From Lactuca virosa (taxonomy: Eukaryota > Streptophyta > Magnoliopsida > Asterales > Asteraceae), in NCBI GenBank assembly GCA_928212115.1, contig CAKMRJ010003334.1, positions 2,711,884 through 2,775,883 on the forward strand: DNA of 64,000 bases, written 5' to 3'. Below, one piece after another: positions 1 through 11,392 of this stretch. Both the position numbers and the translations under genes were made by a program. The stretch's first letter is position 1. Every line of letters starts with the position of its first letter. The notes below the pieces were generated by a model that saw only the letters and a program-made list of their open reading frames with translations, did not search any database and was not told the DNA's origin.

Positions 1-1668
1 GGGCGTACTCAAGAGTACGCTGCGCGTACTCATGCGCTTATCTTGGACGCGGACTCGCCTGAGTACGCTGGGCGTACTCAGGGTTACGCTGGGCGTAATG
101 CGTCCAGGTGCAAACCCTAATTTCTGACTTGTGCCCTATATATTGGATGCTAAGGCTCATTTCTCAGCCTCCATAGCAGTGAGTAAAACCCTAAGAGAGA
201 ACTTTTCATCGTTCTTAGTGAGTGTGTGTGATTTTGGAGCTAAAAGTGCCTTGGTGTGCTAGTGAAGAAGAAGGAGAGGAGTTTGTGGAGACTAGAGCTT
301 GAAGTGCAAGTTTGGATCTGAGATCTACAGAGGAAGGAGCTGCATTTGGAGGTATAAAGTTCAAAACTTTCCTCTTAATTTGGTTTGTTGCTTCATGGAC
401 CATTTTAGGGTTAAAAGTCCCAAAGGTGGAGACTTTATGAGTGTAATGAGCTCCATGGACCTAGATCTGTCCCATTTCAGTGGTATTTGTGTTATAGATC
501 CATAAAGTTCCCATCTTGGTCGTGGATATGAGATCATGCTTGAGTATTGGGCTTTCTAGTGTTAGGAAATGGTATATTTTGGGTGTTAGTGACTTGTTCA
601 GCCATGCAAAGGCTTAAAGTCATCGACTTTATGGATTAAGAGGCTTAGAAATGGTCAGATCTAAAAGTTGGACGTGAGTCTTAACTGTTTAAGACCTCAA
701 GAGCTAAGGGACTGAAACTGGGATTTACGCCGGGCGTAATCCCAGTACGCGCGGCGAACGGGGTGGCGTTCCCCGATTCTGAGAGACTGCCGGGTACGCC
801 CAGCGTACACATCTGGTACGCGCAGCGTAACCCGGAGGGTTGACTTTTGGTTGACTTTTAGGGTTTGGTCTATAGTGGGGCCTTTGAGTTATGAGAGGGG
901 TAAAATGGTCTTTTACCCTTCTGAGAGTACTAAGAGGAGGAATAGTCTAGCCTTGAGAGATGTATTGATTTAGAGTATTTATTTCACATGATTAGGCGGA
1001 GGCTAGACCCGATTTTACAGAGTTCGAGCTTTACCGAGTTACCCGAGGTGAGTCTTCTCACTATACTTTACCTAGAGTGGTAACAGAGTTATGTGACAGA
1101 GTTATTGTATGCTATCTATGTGATTTGTGGCACGACATTATTTCTATGTGATTTATGCTGTGTGTATACCAGAGTTAGGGCCGGAAGGTCCAAAGAGCTA
1201 GGACCAGAGGGTCCACAGAGTTAGGGCCCAAGGGCCCACATAGTTATAGCCTCGAGTGGCTAATGTGTATTATGTTCTATAGTTATGTGCCAGTGTATTT
1301 GTATGCTATTTATGTGTTGAGATTTATTGTGATATGTGATATGCATGATCCAGAGTTATCAGAGTTAGGACCTTTGGGTCCATAGAGTTAGGGCTAGAGA
1401 GCCCACATAAAGTTGGGACTGGAGGGTCCCACTGAGACACACTGACCAGAGGGTCAGCAGAGTCATAGCCTCGAGTGGCTAATATGTGTTAGAGTGGTAT
1501 TTTGGGAAACTCACTAAGTTTATGCGGTGTTATGGCGCCGGCATGTGTTAGGTTGGTGATCGATCTTGGGAGATGATGTTATGTGATACAATGGTGTTTT
1601 TATAACGATTATGAATGAAAACGTGTTTTATAAAATGTGAAAAATTGTTTGAAAAATTGGGTGTTACA
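1..1668 (+). repeat. LTR, right-hand part (Ty3/gypsy type, left end outside window)
   Basis: The stretch ends in TGTTACA (1662-1668), the terminus shared by most gypsy-type LTRs here. No primer-binding site follows, so it is a 3' or solo LTR. Visible landmarks are a TATA-like TATATAT at 137-143, dyads of the GTACGC...GCGTAC type at 1-110 and 720-832, a possible splice donor at 352, a run of short GC-rich dyads at 1170-1460 (for example GGACCAGAGGGTCC), and the 'aactcactaag' box near 1508. From about 850 on it closely resembles the reverse complement of the LTR at 9669-11295, so both belong to one family although their palindromes differ in class. The right flank is the Helitron fragment. Confidence 0.85.
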
Positions 1669-2049
1669 ATCATCGTCATATCTTATTGGAAATTTTCGCT
1701 TTACAAATTCTTAACATTCACACCTTCCTATTTAATTCGAAAGTAATATAGGAAAATGTATGTTTATTTCAAGAATGTTTTTAACGCCTGCAGATAAAAT
1801 GATTCATTTCACAATTCAAAGACGCCAATTTATACTAGTTGTATGTTTTCCGATTACAATAAATAATAGTCAAGGACAAATGCTATCAAATTTGGGTTAT
1901 TTTTTAGACTATCAGTGTTCACTCATAGACAGTTGTATGTTGTATTGTCTAGAGTTAAAAAAAACAGATATAAATTAAAAATATTAATTTTAGACAATGA
2001 TGTTAAACTTAACAATAAGACATCGAATATTATATTCCAAAAAGTCTGA
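1669..2049 (+). pseudogene. Helitron (PIF1-like) helicase, C-terminal fragment
   Basis: The translation carries hallmarks of the last part of Helitron RepHel helicases: RMFLTPADK, then TIQRRQF, then ITINNSQGQM (family form TINKSQGQ, helicase motif region V-VI), then KILILDNDV and NKTSNIIF just before a stop at 2047-2049. The usual HGQLYVALSRV stretch is badly eroded and the reading frame slips around 1955-1965. The protein would unwind DNA during rolling-circle transposition, but this is a relic without the Rep domain. The preceding 5' part is absent because the LTR ending at 1668 abuts it. I could not place a Helitron CTRR end with confidence. Confidence 0.75.
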
Positions 2050-2850
2050 AAATTTATGATTCATGATAATTCTTTGAAATATGCCAGCGGTTTTATTTTA
2101 TTAGTATAGATTGGAGTACTTACTTATTCATCGTTTCGATCGTATTTAATTAAAAAATTTACTTTAAAAATGCTTAATTTTAAATGTTCATATTTAATTT
2201 TTTTTTTTAATAAAGTCTCATAACTAGTTGTGTAATGAAGCTCAGCATTTTTTGTTCGTTTAAATATGGGTAGATTTTACGGTGAGTGAGCCAACCTTTT
2301 TGCATGACCATTTCACAAAGCACGTTTCATTGGTCACTGCACACGTTTTCCTAGTATAAATCGACTAAAACGGCATGGTATAGCATTTCACAAGGCACAA
2401 TCACATTTCACATTTCGCAGAGACCCTGCAAAATAGCTAGCTGGTTATTTGTAGAATTTGGTTAAATTTAAGCTATAATTAAGAAATAAAGCTATTTTTA
2501 TCATCCTTTTTTAGTTTTTAAACCTCTCAACATAATTTGATAGAAAGCATGTACCCATAAACAAGCATTTCAAAAGTATCTGTTAACCCGTCGAGGCAAA
2601 GAAGTTAGAAAATGAAAATCTTACACGTAAAACTAAAAGCGCAGTTGATTCAATATTTAAAAGCGAGTCTTGCGTGGAGAAGTAAATGCTTCGGCATCCT
2701 GAGAATTCTGACGTCCCGGAATCTTGAACAGGTTTTCTTTTGCTTTCCTAAATTTGATGACTTGATGCTTTCCCCTTCACTTTTTTTTCCTTGGGCAGTT
2801 GATACCTTTCAATTTTTTTGAGCACGGAGTCACCGACAGTGAGAGTAGCG
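2050..2850 (+). promoter_or_regulatory. Upstream region and 5' UTR of the DUF599 gene
   Basis: No convincing coding sequence is present. A TATAAA lies at 2355-2360 and would place transcription start near 2390, leaving a long 5' UTR of about 450 nt. Within that UTR, 'cag|gtttt' at about 2730 and a T-rich tract ending 'gggcag' at about 2799 could bound a small 5' UTR intron. Both assignments are inference from motifs only. Confidence 0.35.
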
Positions 2851-3857
2851 ATGGAGGAGAAGGATATGGATTATGTTCTGGTGCCTTTGGGTTTAGGGAT
2901 TATGATCCTCTACCATATTTGGCTCGTTTACACCGTTTTAACAAACCCCAGACGAACAGTGATTGGCCTGAACGCCGAGAGCCGACATCAATGGGTCTTC
3001 TCTATGATGGCTGTTAGTCTCCTATTCCCTCTCTCTTACTTACTGATAGGCGATAGCTTTCCTGTTGGGTCTAGTATGAAGTTTGTGCCCTAAATTGTAT
3101 CCCACCAACTAAACCCAAGCATCGCCTCTATTTGGAAAAAAAGAAAAAAAAAAAAGGATAGATAGAGCTTGAATGTCGAACAGACTACTCTTAAAATCGA
3201 TGTTTGCAGTTTTATCCTCTCAAATTCAATTTCAAGAGTAGTGTGTTCGAACTGTAGCACTTGATAACAAAATTGATGACTAACACGATTCCATGCCGAC
3301 AGGATCCACTGAAGAATGGTGTATTAGCAGTTCAAACAATTCGCAACAATATAATGGCATCGACTCTTCTGGCTACAACTGCTATCACTCTCAGTTCCAT
3401 AATCAGCGTATTTGTGAGCAGCACTTCAAACACAAACTCAAATCAGTTAATATACGGCAATAAAACATCCCTTTTATCTTCAGTCAAGTATTTTTCCATC
3501 CTGCTATGCTTTCTCGTGGCTTTTCTTTGCAATGTCCAGTCTATCAGATACTATGCTCATGTTAGCTTCTTGGCTACTGTTCCTACCTTCATAAACAGAA
3601 CAGAACCTATAAACTATGTTGCTAGAAACTTGAATCGTGGAAGCCTGTTTTGGTCTATTGGATTGAGAGCATTTTACTTCTCCTTCCCTCTCTTCTTGTG
3701 GATCTTTGGCCCTATACCCATGTTTGTGTGTTGCTGCATCATGTCGTTTGTGCTTTATTTCTTGGATACCACCACTAGTTTTACTAGAAACCTTCATAGT
3801 TATTCTATTAGAGAGAAGACAGAACCCAATGACAATGAGCAGCATCTGGAAGCTTAA
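2851..3857 (+). CDS. DUF599 family integral membrane protein (two exons)
   Basis: Exon 1 is 2851-3012 and exon 2 is 3303-3857, joined in phase 0 across a 290-nt GT-AG intron (donor GTTAGT at 3013, acceptor CCGACAG ending 3302). The product is 238 aa. The start is the first ATG of the conserved frame, in a good context (gcgATGG). The protein begins with a hydrophobic helix (residues 8-30) and then carries the family core NPRRTVIGLNA...WV, followed right after the splice by KNGVLAVQTIRNNIM. Further membrane segments lie at about 70-92, 115-145 and 173-207, including the typical FPLFLWIFGP; the tail after about 210 is hydrophilic. Length and layout fit plant DUF599 proteins, whose biochemical role is not known to me. 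No internal stops or frameshifts are visible. It is the only apparently functional host gene here and sits between a Helitron relic and a decayed copia element. Confidence 0.88.
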
Positions 3858-3907
3858 TTCAAAATCTTTAGTGACTAGTACTTGTCAAGCTTGTAAAGTT
3901 TTGTGTT

Positions 3908-3913
3908 AATAAA
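3908..3913 (+). terminator. Poly(A) signal AATAAA of the DUF599 gene
   Basis: A canonical AATAAA lies 51 nt after the stop codon, in the expected position for plant 3' end formation. Confidence 0.55.
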
Positions 3914-4890
3914 TATCGTTGTTGAAGTGATAACTTGTGTTTACCTTCATTTTAGGAACAAGATGGCTGCTAATTAATTTTTGTTGGACTCTCAACTTTA
4001 AAGCCTATGTGGTGCCACATAAGGGTGATGTGGAAAATACCAACAACCATATCATTAACATCACCCACACCGATAACCACCACCACAATCACAACTGAAC
4101 CACTATCAGATGTAAATCTATAAACCATATATCAAAATGGTTCATCTTTCTTATGATATTAAAGTACACAAAATTCATTGAATTGTAAGGAACACAACAA
4201 GGTTCTTTGAGAAGGTGTTTGTCATGAGTGGATCAAGAACAAAGATGGTTATTGAGCAAGTCAAATGGAACACAATTTCACAATTTTAGGGTGGAACATG
4301 TTGGGACAAGATGATCGCTCTTCACATTGACAATAAAACCCCTTAAACCTAATCATCTCTCATCCTTGTTAAGTTGTTTTCACCAATGCCTCCATAACTA
4401 AATAGATAAGCTTGCGTTTGGTTATGGAAAGTTGTCTCCAGTTTTCTTGGAAAAGTTTTCAAATAAAGGAATGAAGTTTATTTGGAAAATTTAGAAAAAG
4501 CATTTAAACTTTTGAGTTATCATTTTCCATTTTCGAAAATTAGGAAACAAGTTTACTTGTGTATTTTCTATTAGTTTTTGTTATTTTAAATAGGGGTTAA
4601 ATTCGTTTTTGAAAAAGAAACTATGGAATTTTTTTAAAGTTATTTTAAATGGGGCTATGGTGGGTAGGGGTGGTGTGGTTTTTTGAAATTTTTTTAGACA
4701 ATTATCAAACCCAACACGTTTTTAAATTTTTCATCATTCTCTCATGCCTCTTCTCTTCCTGCACCATACATGTTCCATGTATGTACGATTGAATGTTGTT
4801 AAATTCTATCTTTCCGAGACTTATTTAAAATGATTTATTAGTATTATTTTATATAATGCTAGCCAACTTATGGGATCCACATGAATTTAA

Positions 4891-4968
<78 letters not shown>

Positions 4969-5519
4969 GATTATCTTATATTATATGGTAATAAAACGGA
5001 ATAAAAGAGTTGTTTTTTAGTGTGATACATATACATATAAAATCACCAAAAAAGACTAGATAGACAAATAAATTGATGTGTTACTCGTCATGTAAAAAGA
5101 AAAAAACACGAGGCTTCAATTTTATATGGTTTTTAAGGATTAGTAAAATGGTATATTAATCTCCACTTATAAAAAACATTTTAAGATAAGTTATGAGTTG
5201 CAAGCAACCAATGCGCCTACGCCCACTAGTACGGACAGAAATGTGTCTATAAGTTGACGGTTCAATTCCCATTTGGGACGAAAGATGTATATTTAGAAGT
5301 AGAATAATGGAAGTGTGATTTAACCATTCTAAAATAATTATTAGCATTTTCAAAATAAGTTAGAAAAACCAATTTATCAAAAACTGTTTATTTAAGCCAA
5401 TAAACTTTTTTTCATCAAAACACTCAAAAGTGTTTTGTAGCGGTTACAAACCATAAAAAAAACTTATAAACAAAATAACCAATCCAAAGACATTCATAAA
5501 GTCTACTTTCTTTCTTCTT
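3914..5519. other. AT-rich intergenic spacer, no gene seen
   Basis: No reading frame resembles a known family. It holds a (TA)n tract (4894-4965) and, at about 5195-5290, a segment with GGTTCAATTCC (a pol III B-box-like sequence) that could be a worn tRNA-derived SINE. The stretch 4410-4620 has the 'gcgtttggtta' and repeated 'ggaaaa' character of plant hAT-type MITEs, but I could not define ends. Confidence 0.6.
4894..4965. repeat. (TA)n microsatellite
   Basis: About 35 alternating TA units, with one phase break (aata) near 4928. Confidence 0.95.
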
Positions 5520-5700
5520 TATTTTGGATATTATACAATATTGGTTTAGTTAAATGAGAATTATTAGTGTATTATATTGTATAAAGCTTTTCTGTATTTG
5601 TATTAGTATATAGTCCAATAGTCCAGGCCCATATTTGTATACATATTTATTTGAGTTTAATGCAATCGTTCCATTCATTGGAAAATATCGACCCTTTTTA

Positions 5701-5712
5701 TGGCATCAGAGC
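5701..5712 (+). other. Primer-binding site of Copia-C
   Basis: TGGCATCAGAGC differs by one base from TGGTATCAGAGC, the complement of the 3' end of plant initiator-Met tRNA. Confidence 0.8.
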
Positions 5713-5869
5713 CCCTCAAGCTAAACCCTAATCTCCGATCACCTTCACTTGCCTCTTTCTCTTCCGACATCACTATAACCATATACTTCTTCTCTGATGC
5801 TCCCTTTCTCCTCCCCGGAGTCTCTTTCTTCCAGTGACTGGCCAAGGTGAAGGCGACGTCCTCAACCCC

Positions 5870-6500
5870 CCAAATGCCAAACTTAAACCCTATGGGATCA
5901 CAAATATTAAAATGTATGTTCCACTCATCCTTGATCTAAATGAACGTAATTATGATTCCTAGCGCGTTTTATTCGAAACCCACTGTAAAGCTTTTGGAGT
6001 TCATGGATTTCTTAATAGAACCTCCAAACCTATAGGAGAAACTAATGAAGAATGGTCCAAATTGGACTCTTTAGTCACCATGTGGATATACGATACTTTT
6101 ACCTAAGCGTTAACCATGGTTCTTAAAGATGGTCACACCAGTAATGATGTTTGAGAGGATCTTGAAGGCCAGTTGCGACATAGCAAAGAAGTCAGGGCTG
6201 TAGACCTTGAAAATGCAATCCATTCCATGACCCTTGGCAACAAATCAATCATTGATTACTGCCAAAAACTAAGAACCACTGTCGAGGCCATCTCCATGCT
6301 TCTCTCTAAAGAAACTCGTCTCAACAATCGAGCCTGAAAATCTATACATGTATACAATGATCATTCCTCATCACCTACATTCCTCCATACCAACAACCAT
6401 TTAGGGATACTCGTCGTGACAACCACCACAACAACAGTCAGAACAATAACAATCGGGGTCAACCCGAGAAAACCGACGTGGCAATGATGGCAAACAATGT
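5870..6500 (+). pseudogene. Copia-C gag remnant
   Basis: Fragments such as YGITNIK, LNERNYDSW-like (with a stop replacing the Trp codon at about 5960), FETHCKAFG and GFLNRT resemble the N-terminal UBN2/retrotran_gag domain of copia elements, which assembles the virus-like particle. A basic, Asn-rich stretch around 6400-6460 (RRDNHHNNSQNN) looks like the start of the nucleocapsid region. Several stops and frameshifts rule out function. No CCHC knuckle is recognisable. Confidence 0.6.
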
Positions 6501-7149
6501 TTCTCTCAAGCTTTACCACCATCGTACCCCATGTCATGGGCTTATTACCCTCCACCATGCGGCCCCTACAACTGGTCTCCTTCACTTTTGATAGCCCCTA
6601 GAGCCAACATATAGCAACACCAAGGAAACAGCCGACAACCTCCTTCTCGATAGCAAGGGCGCATCATCGATAACCCCTCCTCTTCACAAAAACGTTGCTG
6701 CCTTCCACACCGCAACAACCACCTCCCACGGTCCGTCACCCCCTTGGCAATGGTTCTCCCCAATAGCAAATGATCAGGTCACCGGCCTTGCTCAAGTCTT
6801 CCACTTCATGTCCGTGAATGACTTGACCGATCCTAGCTAGTACATGGACATGGACATAGAGTCGACTTCTCATTTGGCCTCGGATACAGGTAAACTTCAT
6901 TTTGTTTCAAACAAGATTCATATAATTTCCATCCGCGTTGGCAATGGTTCTTCCATATCGGTCACATTGTCATTCTGTATGCTCACCGTCCTTTGCACCT
7001 TCACAAAGTCCTTATCACCTATTCTATTTTAAAAATCTCATTTTCGTCCGTCAATTTACTACTGATAATCAATGTTCTTTTGACTTTGATCATTTAGTTT
7101 TTCTATGAAGGATCTCATTACCCAATAGATTCTACGTAGATCCGACAGC

Positions 7150-8045
7150 ATGGGTGATCTTTATCCGGTTTCCTCCAAACAAAGTCATCGTTTTTCTTTC
7201 CTTTCATGCAGTCCAGCTTTGTGGCACCAACGTCTTGGTCATCCCGGTCCTCGTGTTTTTCATCCATTAGTTTCTAATAAGTTTATCTCATGTAATAAAA
7301 ATCTACTTTTCTTACTTGTGAACCTTGTCGGCTTGGGAAACATGTTTGTCTTCCATTTAGTAGTTCTAATTCTATTTGTCATGAACCATCTAAAACTGTT
7401 CACTCGGATCTTTAGACATCACCAATTTTGAGCTCTAGTAGCATTAAGTATTACATATTATTCTTGAATCATTACTCTCATTTACTTTGGGTGTACCCAT
7501 TACGAAAAAATATGATGTGTTCGCCAAATTTACTCATTTTCGTGCATATGTCAATAAACAATTCAACTGTTGCATTAATGATTTTCAATGTGACCATGGC
7601 GACGAATATGGCAACCACAACTTTCACCCTTTATTTTCTCAACATGGCATTTCGTTTCGGTTCTCTTGTCCACAAACAATGGACATCTCAACAAAACAGG
7701 ATGTTCGAACACATGATTCAATCCATTAATAACATCATTCATACTCTTTTTGTCCAAGCCTACATCACTCCTACTTATTAGGTGGAGGCGATCCATATGG
7801 CTACCCATATTTTAAATCTCACTCCTTCTACAACCATCAAACATCAAACTCCATTTTCTGAATTGTTTAATAAGAAACCATCGTACTCCTACCTTCGTGT
7901 CTTTGGTTGTCTTTGTTATCCTTATGTCACCCCACCACACAAACTCGTACCTAGGTCTGTCCCTTGCATTTTCCTTGCGTGCCTCTCCAACCATCGTGGT
8001 TTCCAGTGTCTTGATCTTTCTTCCGACAAAATCATAATTTCATGA
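7150..8045 (+). pseudogene. Copia-C pre-integrase and integrase remnant
   Basis: WHQRLGHPGPRVF at about 7220-7260 is the GAG-pre-integrase zinc-binding signature (H-x-x-x-x-H). SVNKQF, then CDHGDEYGN at about 7590-7620 (family form CDNGGEF), then RMFEHMI and HILNLTPS...TPFSELFNKKPSYSYLRVFGCLCYP (7810-7920) trace the integrase catalytic core and the conserved segment after it. The parts lie in at least three frames, and an in-frame TAG occurs near 7780. Integrase would insert the cDNA; this copy cannot. Confidence 0.75.
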
Positions 8046-8394
8046 CGCGTCATTTTTGACGAGTCCTACTTCCCTTTTAAATCTATGACTCCTGGCGGTC
8101 CTCCCTCATATAATTTTCTTGACAATGGCATGGACTTCGTGTCTCCTGTGTCTCGCCGATTCCTTGAGTCACTCTCTCCCTTCAGTCCCTCTATATCCGA
8201 TGATCACCCACCTCCTCCACCTGAGCACGATCAAGCCGAGCCTGATCAACCCGAGAATGATAACCTCGACCATGATCATCCCAAGCCCCCATCTTATCAT
8301 CCCATGGGGACTTGATCCAAACGTGGAGTTTTTAAACCTATAGATCGCCTAAACCTTCACGTCTTATCCGACTATCCGGTTCCAAAATCTCATA

Positions 8395-9110
8395 TCCATG
8401 CACTTTGTGACCCTCATTGGGCCATTGCCATGCAACAGGAATTTGATGCACTTATTTCTAACAAAACTTTGGTTCTTATACTGAGGCCTCCATGGGCTAA
8501 TGTTTTTTCGATTTATGTGGTTATTTAAAAAGAAATTCAAAGTGGATGACTCTATTTACATGTACAAGGATCTTTTGGTTGCAATTAGAAAATGTCAGAG
8601 AACCGGTATTGATTGTGATGATACTTTCAGTCAAGTTGTTAAGTCAACCACCATTCGTTCAATCTTGAGCATTGCAGTCTCTCGCCAATGGCCTATTCAT
8701 CAACTTGATGTCAAGAATTCTTTCCTACACAAACAACTTCAAGAGACTGTTTACATGCATCAACCTCCTAGTTTTCATGATGATACCAACCCGAATTATG
8801 TATGACACCTTCAAAAACCTCTATATGGTTTAAAACAGGCCCACAAGCATGGTTTTTGTAGATTTACTGCGTTTATTACCAGGATCAATTTTATGCACAA
8901 TAAATATGACTCTTCTCTATTTAAGTTCTGACGTGGTGAGACTATTGCTTATCTTTTTCTCTACGTTTATGACATCATCCTTACAACATCCTCGCTAGAT
9001 CTCCTACAACACATGGTTGCTATGCTGTCTTCAGAGTTTTCCATGGCTGATTTGGGCGATTTATCATAATTTCTTGGCATATTCTATTCCACAGACAAAA
9101 CGGGACTATT
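8395..9110 (+). pseudogene. Copia-C reverse transcriptase remnant
   Basis: WVFRFMWLFKKKFKVDDSIYMYK-like sequence near 8500, FSQVVKSTTIRSILSIAVSRQWPIHQLDVKNSFLH at 8625-8735, and ETVYMHQPPSFHD near 8745 match the copia RVT_2 domain. PLYGLKQA appears at about 8820-8845. The catalytic YVDD box is seen only as YVYDI (about 8960), with one Asp lost. Stops at 8802 and 8929 and frame changes show decay. Confidence 0.75.
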
Positions 9111-9424
9111 TTTATCTTAGCGAAAATATGCTCTGGAGCTCTTTGATCGTGCCCACATGCTCACCTGCAATCAATTTCGCACACCTGCTAAGTCTCAAAA
9201 GAAAATCAGTGATGATGATCCACCTGTATTAGATCCCACATTGTACCGTAGTCTTGCAGACGGTCTGTAGTATCTCATGTTCACCCGTCGAGGCATATGC
9301 TTTGCGGTTTAACAAATTTGTCTATATATGCACGACCTTAGAGAGCCTCACCTCAATTACATCAAACACATTCACCAGTACATTCAGGGACATTAGATTA
9401 TCGTCTGTATATACATTCTTCCTC

Positions 9425-9668
9425 CACTTTCAGGCTTAATGCATATTCTGATGCTGATTGGGGAGGGTGTCCTGTCTCCCGACGTTCGACCAATGGGTAT
9501 GTGTTTATCTCGGAGAAAATATGATCTCCTAGTCTTCTAAACGCCAAGATACCATTGCTTGGTTTAGTGCTGAAGCTGAGTATAGAGGCGTTTCTAATGT
9601 TGTTGTTGAGACCTATTGGCTTTGCAATCTTCTACGCGAGCTTCTCTGTCCTATTTCGAAAGCCATGT
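9425..9668 (+). pseudogene. Copia-C RNase H remnant
   Basis: AYSDADWGGCP...RRSTNGYVF...and ISWFSAEAEYRGVSNVVVETYWLCNLL-like sequence (9430-9650) is the copia-type RNase H, including DADW and the AEAEYR catalytic Glu motif. It is cut at 9668 by the LTR, so the last third is missing. Confidence 0.75.
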
Positions 9669-11295
9669 TGTAACACCGTAATTTTTCAAATAGATTTTTC
9701 ATTTTAAAACCACATACTTTTCATAACATATTGTATAGAAATCTCGTTTATTCATATTACAAGCACAACTCCATTAATTATCCAGGATCCTCAAAATATA
9801 ACTCTTTCTCTGGTGTGTACAATCAAGCCGGTGCCGTCCCGCGATCCTGAGAAAACCTGAAACATATAACACATAACACGATAAGCACAAAGCTTAGTGA
9901 GTTCCCCAGAATACCACATATAACACATATTAGCCACTCGAGGCTATAACTCTGTGGGCCCACTGGCCCTAACTCTGTGGACCCTCTGGTCCTAACTCTG
10001 TGGAACTTCCGGTCCTAACTCTATAAACTCTGGAATACAAACAGCATAAATCACATAGAAATAATGTAGTGCAACACATCACATACATAGCATACAAGAT
10101 ACCCTGTCACATAACTCTACTTACCACTCAAGGTAAAGTATAGTGAGAAGACTCACCTCGCATCATGTCGGATACCCTCTCCTACTCGATAACCCGACCT
10201 AGCCTCCTCCTATCAAAATGATAACATCTCTAATCAATACTTTTCTATTGTCCTCATCTCTAAAGAATGGGTAGAAGACCGTTCTACCCCTTCCTGACCT
10301 CTCTTGAATAAGCTTGACCAAAACCCCATGGTCAACTGAAGTCAACTCTAGTCAACGGTCAGACTTTGACCAGACTCGTCGAGTGCACTCGAGTGACTCG
10401 GCGAGTCCATGCGTGTCCTCTGAATCCTCAAAAAGCTTCACTTGACTCGTCGAGTTAACCTTTCACTCAACGGGTTACCACTGGTCATGAATCGCGGGGC
10501 AACCCGACTCGACTCGTCGAGTCCCCATATGGACTCGGCGAGTTCCCTCCATGGCAACAATCAAAAGACCTTCTAAGGTCAGATCTGTTTCTCTAACTTA
10601 TAGATCTGACCTTCTTACACCCAATAATCACGTAAAGGTTCAATCTTTAAGCTCATGCAACACTCTTATGCCCTTATATGAAGAAATAGCTCCTAAAATG
10701 GCAACCTAGATCCATAACCCCAAAGGGACTGCATAAAGCTGGAAGATTGGGACTCTCTGGACCTCTTAAAGTCCATATCGAAAGCTTATTCCACATTGGG
10801 ACCTCGTATGCATCATATACTATCCAAGAAAGGGTAAAGAAAACCCTAGATTCAAGGATTTTACACAAAACAGAAGGAAGGGGCGAAATACTACCTCAAA
10901 ATGGAGATCCTTGCTTAGATGTCTCAGAATAACAACCTCCTTTGGTCCTTCAAGCTGAATCCCTTCACTTCATTTGAAAAACCACACCAAAATTACTTGA
11001 TTTCATCACAAGAACTCTTCCTTGGCTCCAATGGCGATTTAGGGTTTCTCACAGGAGATATGAGGCGCACCCAAGGTCATAAGTTCCTTTAAATAGGCTC
11101 CAACCCCGGAACTTAGGGTTTTCTCTGCCCAATACCTACTCGGCGAGTCCATCCTCGGACTCGTCGAGTCCGCTCATTAAATCCACGTGGCAATCTCGAC
11201 TCGACTCGGCGAGTTGGTCCCTCAACTCGTCGAGTCCCTCCTCAAATCTCAAGATTAACATACACAATAATGTCCCTGTAAATCCGGTTGTTACA
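9669..11295 (-). repeat. Solo LTR (gypsy type) in reverse orientation
   Basis: Starts TGTAACA and ends TGTTACA, 1,627 bp. Flanks CATGT (9664-9668) and TATGT (11296-11300) could be a target duplication with one change. Reading the minus strand, a TTTAAATA box lies at 11088-11095, ACTCGTCGAGT-type palindromes at 11140-11260 and 10370-10560, a possible splice donor at 10894, GC-rich mini-dyads at 9940-10030, and the 'ctcactaagcttt' box and possible acceptor at 9857. It shares its 3' half with the LTR at 1-1668. Confidence 0.85.
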
Positions 11296-11297
11296 TA

Positions 11298-11392
11298 TGT
11301 AACGCTCGTGAATTTGGGCTAGACATTTAAGAAATAGTAAATAATATTAGCTAAAGATGTAATAGTCGTAATGACTATCTCAGGGATATAAG
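11298..11392 (+). repeat. Start of an old LTR, split by Copia-A (continues at 53070)
   Basis: Begins TGTAACGCTCG, 2 nt after the previous LTR. The sequence runs into Copia-A at 11393 and resumes at 53070-53262 ('gagcacttaaatccg...'). Flanks ATAAG (11388-11392) and ATTAG (53070-53074) are the presumed target duplication with one change. The right end is lost where Gypsy-3 pol begins near 53262. Confidence 0.65.

Larger units (their letters stand above)
5520..9668 (+). mobile_element. Copia-C: decayed Ty1/copia retrotransposon
   Basis: An initiator-Met tRNA primer-binding site, TGGCATCAGAGC (5701-5712), is preceded by a short AT-rich stretch that is probably the 5' LTR (about 5520-5699, ends not defined). 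Domains then follow in copia order on the plus strand: gag (about 5870-6500), pre-integrase (7200-7330), integrase (7440-8045), reverse transcriptase (8395-9110) and RNase H (9425-9668). Every domain is broken by stops and shifts. The element ends abruptly at 9668, where the reverse-oriented LTR begins; its own 3' LTR is not seen. Confidence 0.85.

Noticed and set aside
4410..4620. hAT-type MITE
   Set aside because: Composition is suggestive but no terminal inverted repeats or target duplication could be fixed.
5205..5285. tRNA gene suggested by GGTTCAATTCC
   Set aside because: The T-arm stem does not pair and no acceptor or anticodon stem can be drawn.
11296..11300. Confirmed target duplication for the LTR at 9669-11295
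   Set aside because: CATGT against TATGT differs at one base, and the right flank is another LTR start, not the continuation of Copia-C, so it is left as possible only.
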